NCBI GenBank assembly: GCA_934247115.1
Contig: CAKQIY010000027.1
Coordinates: 1-28,453, forward strand
Source of the DNA: an uncultured Coprococcus sp.
GTDB taxonomy: Bacteria > Bacillota > Clostridia > Lachnospirales > Lachnospiraceae
Length of the DNA stretch: 28,453 nucleotides
Direction of reading: 5' to 3'
Position 1 is the first letter of the stretch; the number at the start of each line of letters is the position of its first letter. The notes under the pieces are model-generated. The model was not told where the DNA came from, did no database searches, and saw only the letters and a program-made list of their open reading frames with translations. A program made the position numbers and the translations under genes. Shown here piece by piece: positions 23,096 to 28,453 of this stretch.

Positions 23096-23737
23096 ATGTA
23101 TACATTTGATCCTACTTTATATTTTATAACCGACAGCACAGGTCTGTCCGAGGAGGAATTCCTGTACAGAGTGGAGTGTGCTCTGGACGGCGGTGCAACG
23201 CTCTTGCAGCTCCGCGAGAAGGAGCGCACCACACGCGAATACATTCACCTTGCAAATCAGGTGCACTCCATCGCGCGCCGCTACAACGTACCACTCATCA
23301 TAGATGACCGGGTAGATGTGGCTCTGGCGGCGGACTCCGAGGGTGTCCATGTGGGGCAGACCGACATGCCTGTCTCCATTGCCAGAAAACTCATGGGACC
23401 CGACCGCATCGTGGGTGCAACCACCAAAACTGTCCCTCAGGCCGTGGAGGCATATGAGCAGGGGGCTGATTATCTGGGAGTCGGGGCTATCTATCCAACC
23501 ACCACCAAGGTCAAGACAGTGCTCACTTCCACAGACACGCTGAGGGATATCTGCACAGCGGTTCCCATCCCTGTAAATGCCATAGGTGGGCTCAATCCAA
23601 CCAATCTGGATGTCCTATCAGGTATACCAATTGCGGGAATCTGTGTGGTATCTGCCATCATGAAAGCGGACGACCCGCGTGCAGCAGCCAGAAAATTACT
23701 TGATTCAGCAAAAAAGTTAAAATTTAGATTGAAATAA
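23096..23737 (+). CDS. thiE: thiamine phosphate synthase
   Basis: ThiE couples hydroxymethylpyrimidine pyrophosphate with thiazole phosphate to make thiamine phosphate, the closing step of the pathway encoded here. The 213-residue TIM barrel has LYFITDST, GGATLLQLREK, PLIIDDRVDVALAADSEGVHVGQ, IVGATTKT (an S-to-T-type variation of the common VGxS turn), ADYLGVGAIYPTTTK and PVNAIGGLN. The ATG at 23096 follows AAAGGA. Last gene of thiSGHE; pyrimidine genes (thiC, thiD) and thiF must lie elsewhere. Confidence 0.95.
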   Translation: MYTFDPTLYFITDSTGLSEEEFLYRVECALDGGATLLQLREKERTTREYIHLANQVHSIARRYNVPLIIDDRVDVALAADSEGVHVGQTDMPVSIARKLMGPDRIVGATTKTVPQAVEAYEQGADYLGVGAIYPTTTKVKTVLTSTDTLRDICTAVPIPVNAIGGLNPTNLDVLSGIPIAGICVVSAIMKADDPRAAARKLLDSAKKLKFRLK

Positions 23738-23757
23738 TAATCAATTACATATATTAT
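23729..23757 (+). promoter_or_regulatory. promoter of the PadR regulator gene
   Basis: TTGAAA, overlapping the thiE stop codon, and TATTAT are separated by 17 nt. It would allow the regulator to be expressed separately from the riboswitch-controlled operon. Confidence 0.55.
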
Positions 23758-23811
23758 AAGATTATATTGAATAGTAACGCAGTGTTTTAGCAATAGAAAA
23801 GAGTGATTATT

Positions 23812-24222
23812 ATGGATAATACAAAAAACAAGCAGAATAAACCTGTAAACCAAAGGAATAATTTCATACGTGGATCCGTTGAGCTGATGATTCTGCATCT
23901 TCTCAGCCAGCATAACAGCTGTTATGGTTATCAACTGACCCAGCTCATAGACGAACTTACAGGCGGTATCATTCAGATTCCTATCGGTTCTCTGTACCCA
24001 GCCCTGTACAGGCTCATCGACGCGGGGTATATAAGCGACGATAAAAAACTTGTGGGAAAGCGCATGGAAAGAGTTTATTATCATATTGAGGATACCGGCA
24101 GAGCAAGGCTGAAGATTCTCATGGATGATTATTCTGCAACCACATCTGCTATCCAGTCTGTATTATCCTTCAGTCAAACAGGTGATTGCTCAGCATCAGA
24201 TAAATCAAAAAAATCCCAATGA
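23812..24222 (+). CDS. PadR family transcriptional regulator
   Basis: This 136-residue regulator has a Lys/Asn-rich N-terminus and the PadR winged helix: GSVELMILHLLSQHNSCYGYQL, then the recognition region IPIGSLYPALYRLIDAGYI, and a wing with KRMERVYYHIEDTGR. PadR proteins are usually repressors of adjacent transporter or detoxification genes. Here no transporter or DUF1700 partner follows; the next genes are convergent, so its targets are unknown and may be its own promoter. The ATG at 23812 is used; a GTG at 23803 is the alternative. Its stop codon lies inside the terminator stem. Confidence 0.9.
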   Translation: MDNTKNKQNKPVNQRNNFIRGSVELMILHLLSQHNSCYGYQLTQLIDELTGGIIQIPIGSLYPALYRLIDAGYISDDKKLVGKRMERVYYHIEDTGRARLKILMDDYSATTSAIQSVLSFSQTGDCSASDKSKKSQ

Positions 24223-24247
24223 CCGATGGTCATTGGGATTTTTTTGG
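24208..24247 (+). terminator. intrinsic terminator of the PadR gene
   Basis: A stem of up to 17 bp, with core ATCCCAATGACC and a 3-nt loop GAT, is followed by a T run. The PadR stop (24220-24222) lies within the left arm. The A run on the left makes it a likely barrier to the convergent minus-strand genes as well. Confidence 0.9.
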
Positions 24248-24275
24248 TTCAGTCGCACACACTCTCTAATCTATG

Positions 24276-24866
24276 CTATTGAAACAATTCATATCCGTGC
24301 ACTCCCGTTTTGGTAATTAAGAATATTGCTCCATTCTTAAATAAGAGCCACTCTATGAAAAAGAATAAAACGAACATTCCAAGCTCTCCCAGAACCCTCA
24401 CAGTATCCGAATATTTTGTTTTAACTGCAAACTGTGATATTAGGGAAATCATAACCAGTCCAAGTATTCTAATCACGATACCGAGCTTAAATCCCCACGG
24501 AAGTGCCGAATTTACCGCAAGCACAAACCCCAGAATCTGGGGCATAATAGGAGTTCTGCTTTCTACATATGTAATCTCCCTCTCACCTGTTACAAGATCT
24601 CTTCCATCCACGAAAAGGTGTGCTTTAACCTTCGAACGATCTTCCCACGGGTAATACATGTGTTCCACCTTTACTCCATCAACTTTAAATACATGTTTTG
24701 CACGTGTGGTTCCCGGACTAGCTTGAATAAATTCTCTGAAAGGTCCAAGTCTCTCTCCATCAACATAAAGATCCCACCATACATCTATTGTTATTACATG
24801 TGGTTTATTATTGATCACTACATTCCATGTATTCTTCTCCTGATCATACGTCTTAACTTCTAACAT
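24276..24866 (-). CDS. FAIM1-like-domain membrane protein, paralogue 1
   Basis: This unrecognised 196-residue protein is the most diverged of three paralogues (with 25086-25640 and 26980-27534). Residues 1-95 are rich in beta strands, with repeated turns: a YVDGERLG turn, a FKVDGVKVE turn and a FVDGRDLVTG turn. Their order resembles, from memory, the C-terminal half of eukaryotic FAIM1. About three hydrophobic helices and a short tail ending GYELFQ follow. The start ATG lies inside the 3' end of a deleted partner gene, as in the intact pair at 27521-27534, and GGAAGGG stands upstream. The FAIM link is inference; membrane location is well supported. Confidence 0.6.
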   Translation of the reverse strand: MLEVKTYDQEKNTWNVVINNKPHVITIDVWWDLYVDGERLGPFREFIQASPGTTRAKHVFKVDGVKVEHMYYPWEDRSKVKAHLFVDGRDLVTGEREITYVESRTPIMPQILGFVLAVNSALPWGFKLGIVIRILGLVMISLISQFAVKTKYSDTVRVLGELGMFVLFFFIEWLLFKNGAIFLITKTGVHGYELFQ

Positions 24867-25080
24867 CGTTTTTTCCCTTCCTCTTCTTACGACACCATTC
24901 CCTGTTTTTCTTAATATCATCAACCAGTTCTATCACCATTCTTATTTTTAATTCCACATATCCTACCAGTGCATATCCACTAGCTCCTATTGTCGCCATA
25001 CTTCCCCTCCATCTGTTTCTTTTCGCGCTCTCCATACTTCTTTGATCTGCTCTTTCTCAAGTCTATTCTCTTCTTCTGCC
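24853..25080 (-). pseudogene. deleted, frameshifted copy of the coiled-coil membrane partner gene
   Basis: Compared with the intact gene at 27521-28318, the first part matches RLEKEQIKEAWKARKK. The sequence then jumps, with loss of about 140 bp and a change of frame, to a segment matching SIAAIGVSGYALVGYGELK and on to the C-terminus (here ending KNDVRS). The N-terminal beta domain and the first membrane helix are missing. Its last codons still overlap the start of paralogue 1. The 5' boundary follows directly on the end of paralogue 2. Confidence 0.8.
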
Positions 25081-25085
25081 ACTAT

Positions 25086-25640
25086 TTACACTACAAAATA
25101 TATCACTCCATTTGTATATAAAATCCAGCCTATCAATGCGTATAAAGCAACTACCCCCAGCTCGCACAGCACCCTCAGTCCTGCACGTATTTTGTCATTA
25201 ACTGAGAGTGATGAAATAACAGGAATCAAGATTAAACCAATCACTTTATACACCACACCTATTTTTCCCCACGGGAGTCCCGCATTCACTAAAAATAAAA
25301 AGCCGCAAATCTTTGGTAAAATCGGCGTCCTGTGTTTTACATAAATAATCTCCGGTTCACCTGTTATAAGATCTTTCCCATCCATAAAAAGATGACCTTT
25401 TGTATCTATAGGACTTTCCCATGGATACCACTTATATTCTACCTTTTCTCCGTCAACCTTAAATACCCATTTGGGTTCTCGTGTATTAAGATCTATTTGG
25501 TAAAACTCCTTTAACGGACCAATTTTCTCTCCATCAACATAAACATCTTGCCATATATCTCTTTTTATTTCATGCTTCTTATTATGAATCTCAACAATCC
25601 ATGTATACTTTTCCTGATCAAATGTCTTAACCTCTAACAT
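25086..25640 (-). CDS. FAIM1-like-domain membrane protein, paralogue 2
   Basis: The 184 residues are very close to paralogue 3 (26980-27534). An N-terminal beta-rich domain holds turns YVDGEKIG, FKVDGEKVE and MDGKDLITG. HRTPILPKI and about three membrane helices follow, ending in IYFVV. It begins 6 nt after the stop of the 329-residue gene. The sequence around the start (ATGTTAGAGGTTAA) is the same as at the intact partner overlap, and no good Shine-Dalgarno precedes it, so translation is probably coupled to the upstream gene. Function is unknown. It may be an immunity-type or membrane-stress protein, but no direct evidence supports either. Confidence 0.6.
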   Translation of the reverse strand: MLEVKTFDQEKYTWIVEIHNKKHEIKRDIWQDVYVDGEKIGPLKEFYQIDLNTREPKWVFKVDGEKVEYKWYPWESPIDTKGHLFMDGKDLITGEPEIIYVKHRTPILPKICGFLFLVNAGLPWGKIGVVYKVIGLILIPVISSLSVNDKIRAGLRVLCELGVVALYALIGWILYTNGVIYFVV

Positions 25641-25646
25641 CACTGT

Positions 25647-26636
25647 TTACCCTGTAATCAACACACTCTTTACTTTTTCCCTTCTAGCTATCTCTTCTGG
25701 ATTGCTTTTATAAGATACTTTAAATTGCAATTCGTCACATATATCACTCACGCTTTTCACAACAGGTAGTTCTCCTCCCTGACCTATTGTAAACTTTCCA
25801 TCTATAGCTGATACATTACCTACAGATGGAAACGTCATATCTAGGCCACCAATAGTAGGTTGTACACTCGTATTCGTTCCATCAACATTTTCATCTGTAC
25901 TATTTTCCATATCATTTCGTGCCTTCCTACCTCGGGATACACTTTCTTTGTCCTTTACCAAAACTTTCTCCCCTGTCAGGGCATCTGTTCCAGCATCAAT
26001 CACATTTTGTCCATAATTATCTTCTTCATCATATGTGCCATGATAAATATTTTCCACTACAGAAACTATACAGCTAACAACAAGACCTACATACCCTTTT
26101 CCCATTACACCTGTCACTTCTTCGAGTATCAACCCAGATCCAATTCCCACTGGTAGTGTAATAATATCAATTTTCATATTTTCATTAAACGAATCCTTAA
26201 AATCCCTTTTATAATTTCCACCCTTAATGGCTGATACAACCCCAGACACAATACTGTCCAAACATACATTGACTACCATTCCCTTCACCTGATTTGCTAC
26301 TACCGACTTTACTACTTTTTTCGCAATTTCCTCGCCTACTAACTCCTCTGCGCCAATCATACCCTCTCCGGCCAGCGCCTCTCCACCAATTGCTAAAAAC
26401 TCAGGCTGAATAATTACTATTGCAACAACTGCTGCAACCACTCCAACAGCAACTACTACCTTAAAGGTTTTAGTTTCATAAAAGTAAGGCTTACCCCTAA
26501 GATTTCCCATGTCATAGTTTGATAACAAATTTTTATTACACGCAGAATAATAGTCACATATTATTTGAAGTTGTGTTCTCAATGTATCCAACTGTTTTCC
26601 AATATCCTGCAGATCCCTACTGCAGTTTTTTAGCAC
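25647..26636 (-). CDS. 329-residue membrane protein, possible type VII secretion-associated effector or remnant
   Basis: I do not recognise a family. The N-terminal 45 residues form amphipathic helices (LKNCSRDLQDIGKQLDTLRT), like WXG/LXG-type N-termini. A membrane helix follows (58-77), then an Ala/Gly-rich, partly hydrophobic region (80-200) and a polar C-terminal 120 residues without an evident toxin motif. The start used is GTG at 26636, with no ribosome site. The frame is open further up, to just after a stop at 26691-26693, and reads IKVLASDRISYFNCE, which looks like a natural N-terminus with ATA (26681) where an ATG might have been. So the gene may have lost its start. The end abuts paralogue 2 by 6 nt. 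Confidence 0.5.
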   Translation of the reverse strand: MLKNCSRDLQDIGKQLDTLRTQLQIICDYYSACNKNLLSNYDMGNLRGKPYFYETKTFKVVVAVGVVAAVVAIVIIQPEFLAIGGEALAGEGMIGAEELVGEEIAKKVVKSVVANQVKGMVVNVCLDSIVSGVVSAIKGGNYKRDFKDSFNENMKIDIITLPVGIGSGLILEEVTGVMGKGYVGLVVSCIVSVVENIYHGTYDEEDNYGQNVIDAGTDALTGEKVLVKDKESVSRGRKARNDMENSTDENVDGTNTSVQPTIGGLDMTFPSVGNVSAIDGKFTIGQGGELPVVKSVSDICDELQFKVSYKSNPEEIARREKVKSVLITG

Positions 26637-26682
26637 TTCACAGTTAAAATATGAAATACGATCACTTGCCAGGACTTTTATA

Positions 26683-26808
26683 TTAGTTATTTAGATACTT
26701 TTCAGAGAACAAAAATTCCTCCATATCTATATAACCAATACAATACACTTTGTCTATCTGATCATGATTAAACAAGAAATTCTGATCAATCCTAAGAATT
26801 CTGATGTG
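26683..26808 (-). pseudogene. 3' fragment of an unidentified gene
   Basis: A frame without a usable start reads RILRIDQNFLFNHDQIDKVY, then CIGYIDMEEFLF and SEKYLNN before a stop at 26683-26685. It reads like the hydrophobic and acidic C-terminus of a small soluble protein. Its 5' part is missing, and it overlaps the WXG100 remnant in another frame. It may be only chance coding. Confidence 0.35.
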
Positions 26809-26962
26809 TATATTTATTATCTATTTCTATTACTGCGTCTTCCGCAACCCTATACATAGCTTCTATACACCTTGCAAGGTGATCTCTTGTCGCATTCAAC
26901 CTTGACATGTATTCATCTGCTGCCTCTCCCTTCCAATCATCGGGCAACTCACGCAATAATTC
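26792..26962 (-). pseudogene. C-terminal half of a WXG100 (ESAT-6-like) gene
   Basis: The frame reads ELLRELPDDWKGEAADEYMS, RLNATRDHLARCIEAMYRVA, then EDAVIEIDNKYTHQNS and a stop. The DDWKGEAADEY segment is the WxG turn and second-helix start typical of WXG100 proteins, and 56 residues is the expected size of the second half. The first helix is missing: upstream, the sequence turns abruptly into the 3' end of paralogue 3. WXG100 proteins are substrates or partners of type VII secretion, so this ties the island to that system. Confidence 0.65.
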
Positions 26963-26979
26963 TCTTCTTCTGCCACTAT

Positions 26980-27534
26980 TTACACTACAAAATATATCAC
27001 TCCGTTTTTATACAAAACCCAACCTACCAAGGCGTATAATGCAACTATCCCCAGCTCACATAGTACCCGTACTCCTGCACGCATTTTGTCATTAACTGAG
27101 AGCGACCAAATAGGGGAAATCAAAATTAAACCAACCACTTTGTACACTACTCCTATTTTTCCCCACGGAAGTCCTGCATTCAACAGAAATAAAAAGCCAA
27201 AAATTTGGGGTAAAATCGGTGTACGGTGTTCTACATAAGTAATCTCCTGTTCACCTGTTATAAGATCTTTCCCATCCATAAAAAGATGAGCTTTTGTTCT
27301 ACTAGGTTTTTCCCAGGGATACCATTTATATTCTATCTTTTCACCATCAACCTTAAATACATATTTTGATCGATTTGTATTTAAATCCATTTGAAAAAAC
27401 TCCCTAAAGGGGCCAAGTAGTTCTCCGTCAACATAAAGATCATTCCATATATCAATCTTTATTTCATGATTCTTATTGTGGATCTTAACATTCCAAGTAT
27501 TTTTCTCCTGATTATATGTCTTAACCTCTAACAT
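26980..27534 (-). CDS. FAIM1-like-domain membrane protein, paralogue 3
   Basis: The 184 residues form the paralogue in the intact two-gene arrangement. The beta domain (1-95) has KNTWNVKIHN (11-20), turns at YVDGELLG (34-41), FKVDGEKIE (60-68) and MDGKDLITG (86-94). Membrane helices follow at about 107-123, 127-146 and 156-175, ending VIYFVV. The pattern TW-x5-to-10-DG, then FxV-G, then a final DG turn resembles, from memory, the second half of FAIM1. The start ATG lies inside the last codons of the upstream partner gene (14-nt overlap), so the two proteins are probably made in fixed ratio and may interact. Confidence 0.65.
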   Translation of the reverse strand: MLEVKTYNQEKNTWNVKIHNKNHEIKIDIWNDLYVDGELLGPFREFFQMDLNTNRSKYVFKVDGEKIEYKWYPWEKPSRTKAHLFMDGKDLITGEQEITYVEHRTPILPQIFGFLFLLNAGLPWGKIGVVYKVVGLILISPIWSLSVNDKMRAGVRVLCELGIVALYALVGWVLYKNGVIYFVV

Positions 27535-28318
27535 CGTTTTCTTCTTTCCTCTTCTTACGACGCCACTCCCTACTTTTCTTAATATCATCAACCAGTTCTA
27601 TCACCATTCTTATTTTCAATTCCCCATATCCTACCAGTGCATATCCACTAACTCCTATTGCCGCTATGCTTCCTTTACTTCCCGTAGGCCCTATAATATC
27701 AAAAAAATACACTAACCCAAGTATTACTGCAAAGACAAACATATCAAGTACAATTGACAATGCCAGTTTTCCCGCTAAAAATTTTATATTATCTTTCCTC
27801 TTAAGCTCCCTTTCCTCCTCCATCTGTTTCTTTCGTGCCTTCCACGCTTCTTTGATCTGCTCTTTCTCAAGTCTCTCCTCTTTTTCTCTATACTTTCGTG
27901 CCACCTCAGGTACATCCATATCATAACATGTAACATTGGCCGGAACATTTTGATCATATATATATAAATCATCTATCTCTATGATCAAATACTTATTATA
28001 CAGTTGATTAAAACGTTCATCCTTTTCTATCGTAATAAGCAATGACGAATCGCCAAATTGAGCAAGCAGCCAGCCTTCTCCCTCATAGCGTATCATTGTG
28101 AATACCATAATATTTTTATTATCAACTATTTGGATATGGTATCCTTCTGTCTTGGAAACCTGAAAATCTTCAAAGCGATATTTACCTTGGGGGGTCAAAC
28201 TGACATGATACTCACTTAATGTAGGCGGATTATTGCCTTGCCATAAGCCTTTGGCTACGCCATATCCCGTATCAATATATACTATGTCGTCCTCTATCTT
28301 CTCTATTTTTATTTTCAA
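27521..28318 (-). CDS. coiled-coil membrane protein partnering the FAIM1-like paralogue
   Basis: The 265-residue protein is not one I recognise. Residues 1-130 are strand-rich (KIEDDIVYIDTGYGVAKG start; IRYEGEGWLLAQFGDSSLLI). Residues 138-180 form a highly charged helix, likely coiled coil (EKEERLEKEQIKEAWKARKK). A membrane helix at 182-208 (LALSIVLDMFVFAVILGLVYF), a Gly-rich hydrophobic segment (216-232) and a basic tail follow. The start is TTG with AAGGAG 11 nt upstream, a weak arrangement. It follows an incomplete gene by about 40 nt and overlaps paralogue 3 by 14 nt. A deleted copy exists at 24853-25080, so the pair has been duplicated as a unit. Confidence 0.65.
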   Translation of the reverse strand: MKIKIEKIEDDIVYIDTGYGVAKGLWQGNNPPTLSEYHVSLTPQGKYRFEDFQVSKTEGYHIQIVDNKNIMVFTMIRYEGEGWLLAQFGDSSLLITIEKDERFNQLYNKYLIIEIDDLYIYDQNVPANVTCYDMDVPEVARKYREKEERLEKEQIKEAWKARKKQMEEERELKRKDNIKFLAGKLALSIVLDMFVFAVILGLVYFFDIIGPTGSKGSIAAIGVSGYALVGYGELKIRMVIELVDDIKKSREWRRKKRKEENDVRG

Positions 28319-28357
28319 GCCAGACTTTACTCCTTAATAATAATTTTATATACTTTT

Positions 28358-28453
28358 TTATCCATTTCCTGGGCTGACTGCCAACCCTATAGCAATTTTT
28401 CCTTCATTGGTCTCATACCACGGTGTTTCTGCATATAGGTTGCACAGAGTCTG
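28358..28453 (-). CDS. C-terminal end of a gene running off the window
   Basis: Minus-strand codons from the window edge read QTLCNLYAETPWYETNEGKI then AIGLAVSPGNG and a stop at 28358-28360. Only 31 residues are visible and no family can be named. It lies 39 nt ahead of the coiled-coil membrane gene and may be the first or an earlier gene of the same operon. Confidence 0.45.
   Translation of the reverse strand, partial: QTLCNLYAETPWYETNEGKIAIGLAVSPGNG

Noticed and set aside
25647..26636. Named toxin domain in the 329-residue protein
   Set aside because: No nuclease, deaminase, ADP-ribosyltransferase or pore-toxin motif could be recognised in the C-terminal region, so no toxin call is made.

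Overview
This window looks like chromosomal DNA from a gut-type Gram-positive anaerobe of the Lachnospiraceae (Clostridium cluster XIVa; a Coprococcus-like genus is a guess). Signs are a one-step diaminopimelate aminotransferase (DapL), a type I glutamine synthetase paired with an ANTAR regulator, ATP-dependent PEP carboxykinase, a Firmicutes-type SOS box, clean sigma-A promoters with 17-bp spacers, and AGGAGG ribosome binding sites. No rRNA, tRNA, CRISPR array or complete insertion sequence was found.

Layout. Nearly everything from 1 to 20.4 kb is on the minus strand. (a) 51-1550: an alpha-amylase-like protein whose three catalytic carboxylates are all replaced. (b) 1778-5895: glnA, an ANTAR antiterminator, dapF and dapL, read in that order and closed by a strong terminator; this links nitrogen assimilation with lysine and cell-wall precursor synthesis. 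(c) 6061-7741: an ABC-2 exporter pair. (d) 7900-8937: the rpsF-ssb-rpsR operon with promoter and terminator. (e) 9063-11435: a two-gene radical-SAM DNA repair unit under an SOS-box promoter so close to the ATG that the mRNA should be leaderless. (f) 11631-13235: pckA. (g) 13477-16334: a voltage-gated-type K+ channel and a MotA/MotB-like non-flagellar stator pair. (h) 16335-17213: an 880-bp non-coding stretch with a bidirectional terminator, GC-rich minisatellite, nested palindrome and 17-bp tandem repeat. (i) 17214-20389: putP and a phenylacetate-CoA ligase.

From 20.6 to 24.2 kb the direction reverses. A TPP riboswitch with terminator controls thiS-thiG-thiH-thiE (thiazole synthesis and thiamine phosphate coupling; no thiF here). 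A PadR regulator with its own promoter and terminator follows.

From 24.3 kb to the end is an AT-rich accessory island on the minus strand. It holds three paralogues of a membrane protein whose N-terminal part resembles, by eye, the FAIM1 beta-sandwich; one intact and one deleted copy of a partner gene that overlaps the start of the paralogue; the 3' half of a WXG100 (ESAT-6-like) gene; another gene remnant; and a 329-residue membrane protein that may have lost its original start codon. It looks like a recombining cassette linked to type VII secretion. It is the best candidate here for an undescribed system, though no function can be assigned from sequence alone.
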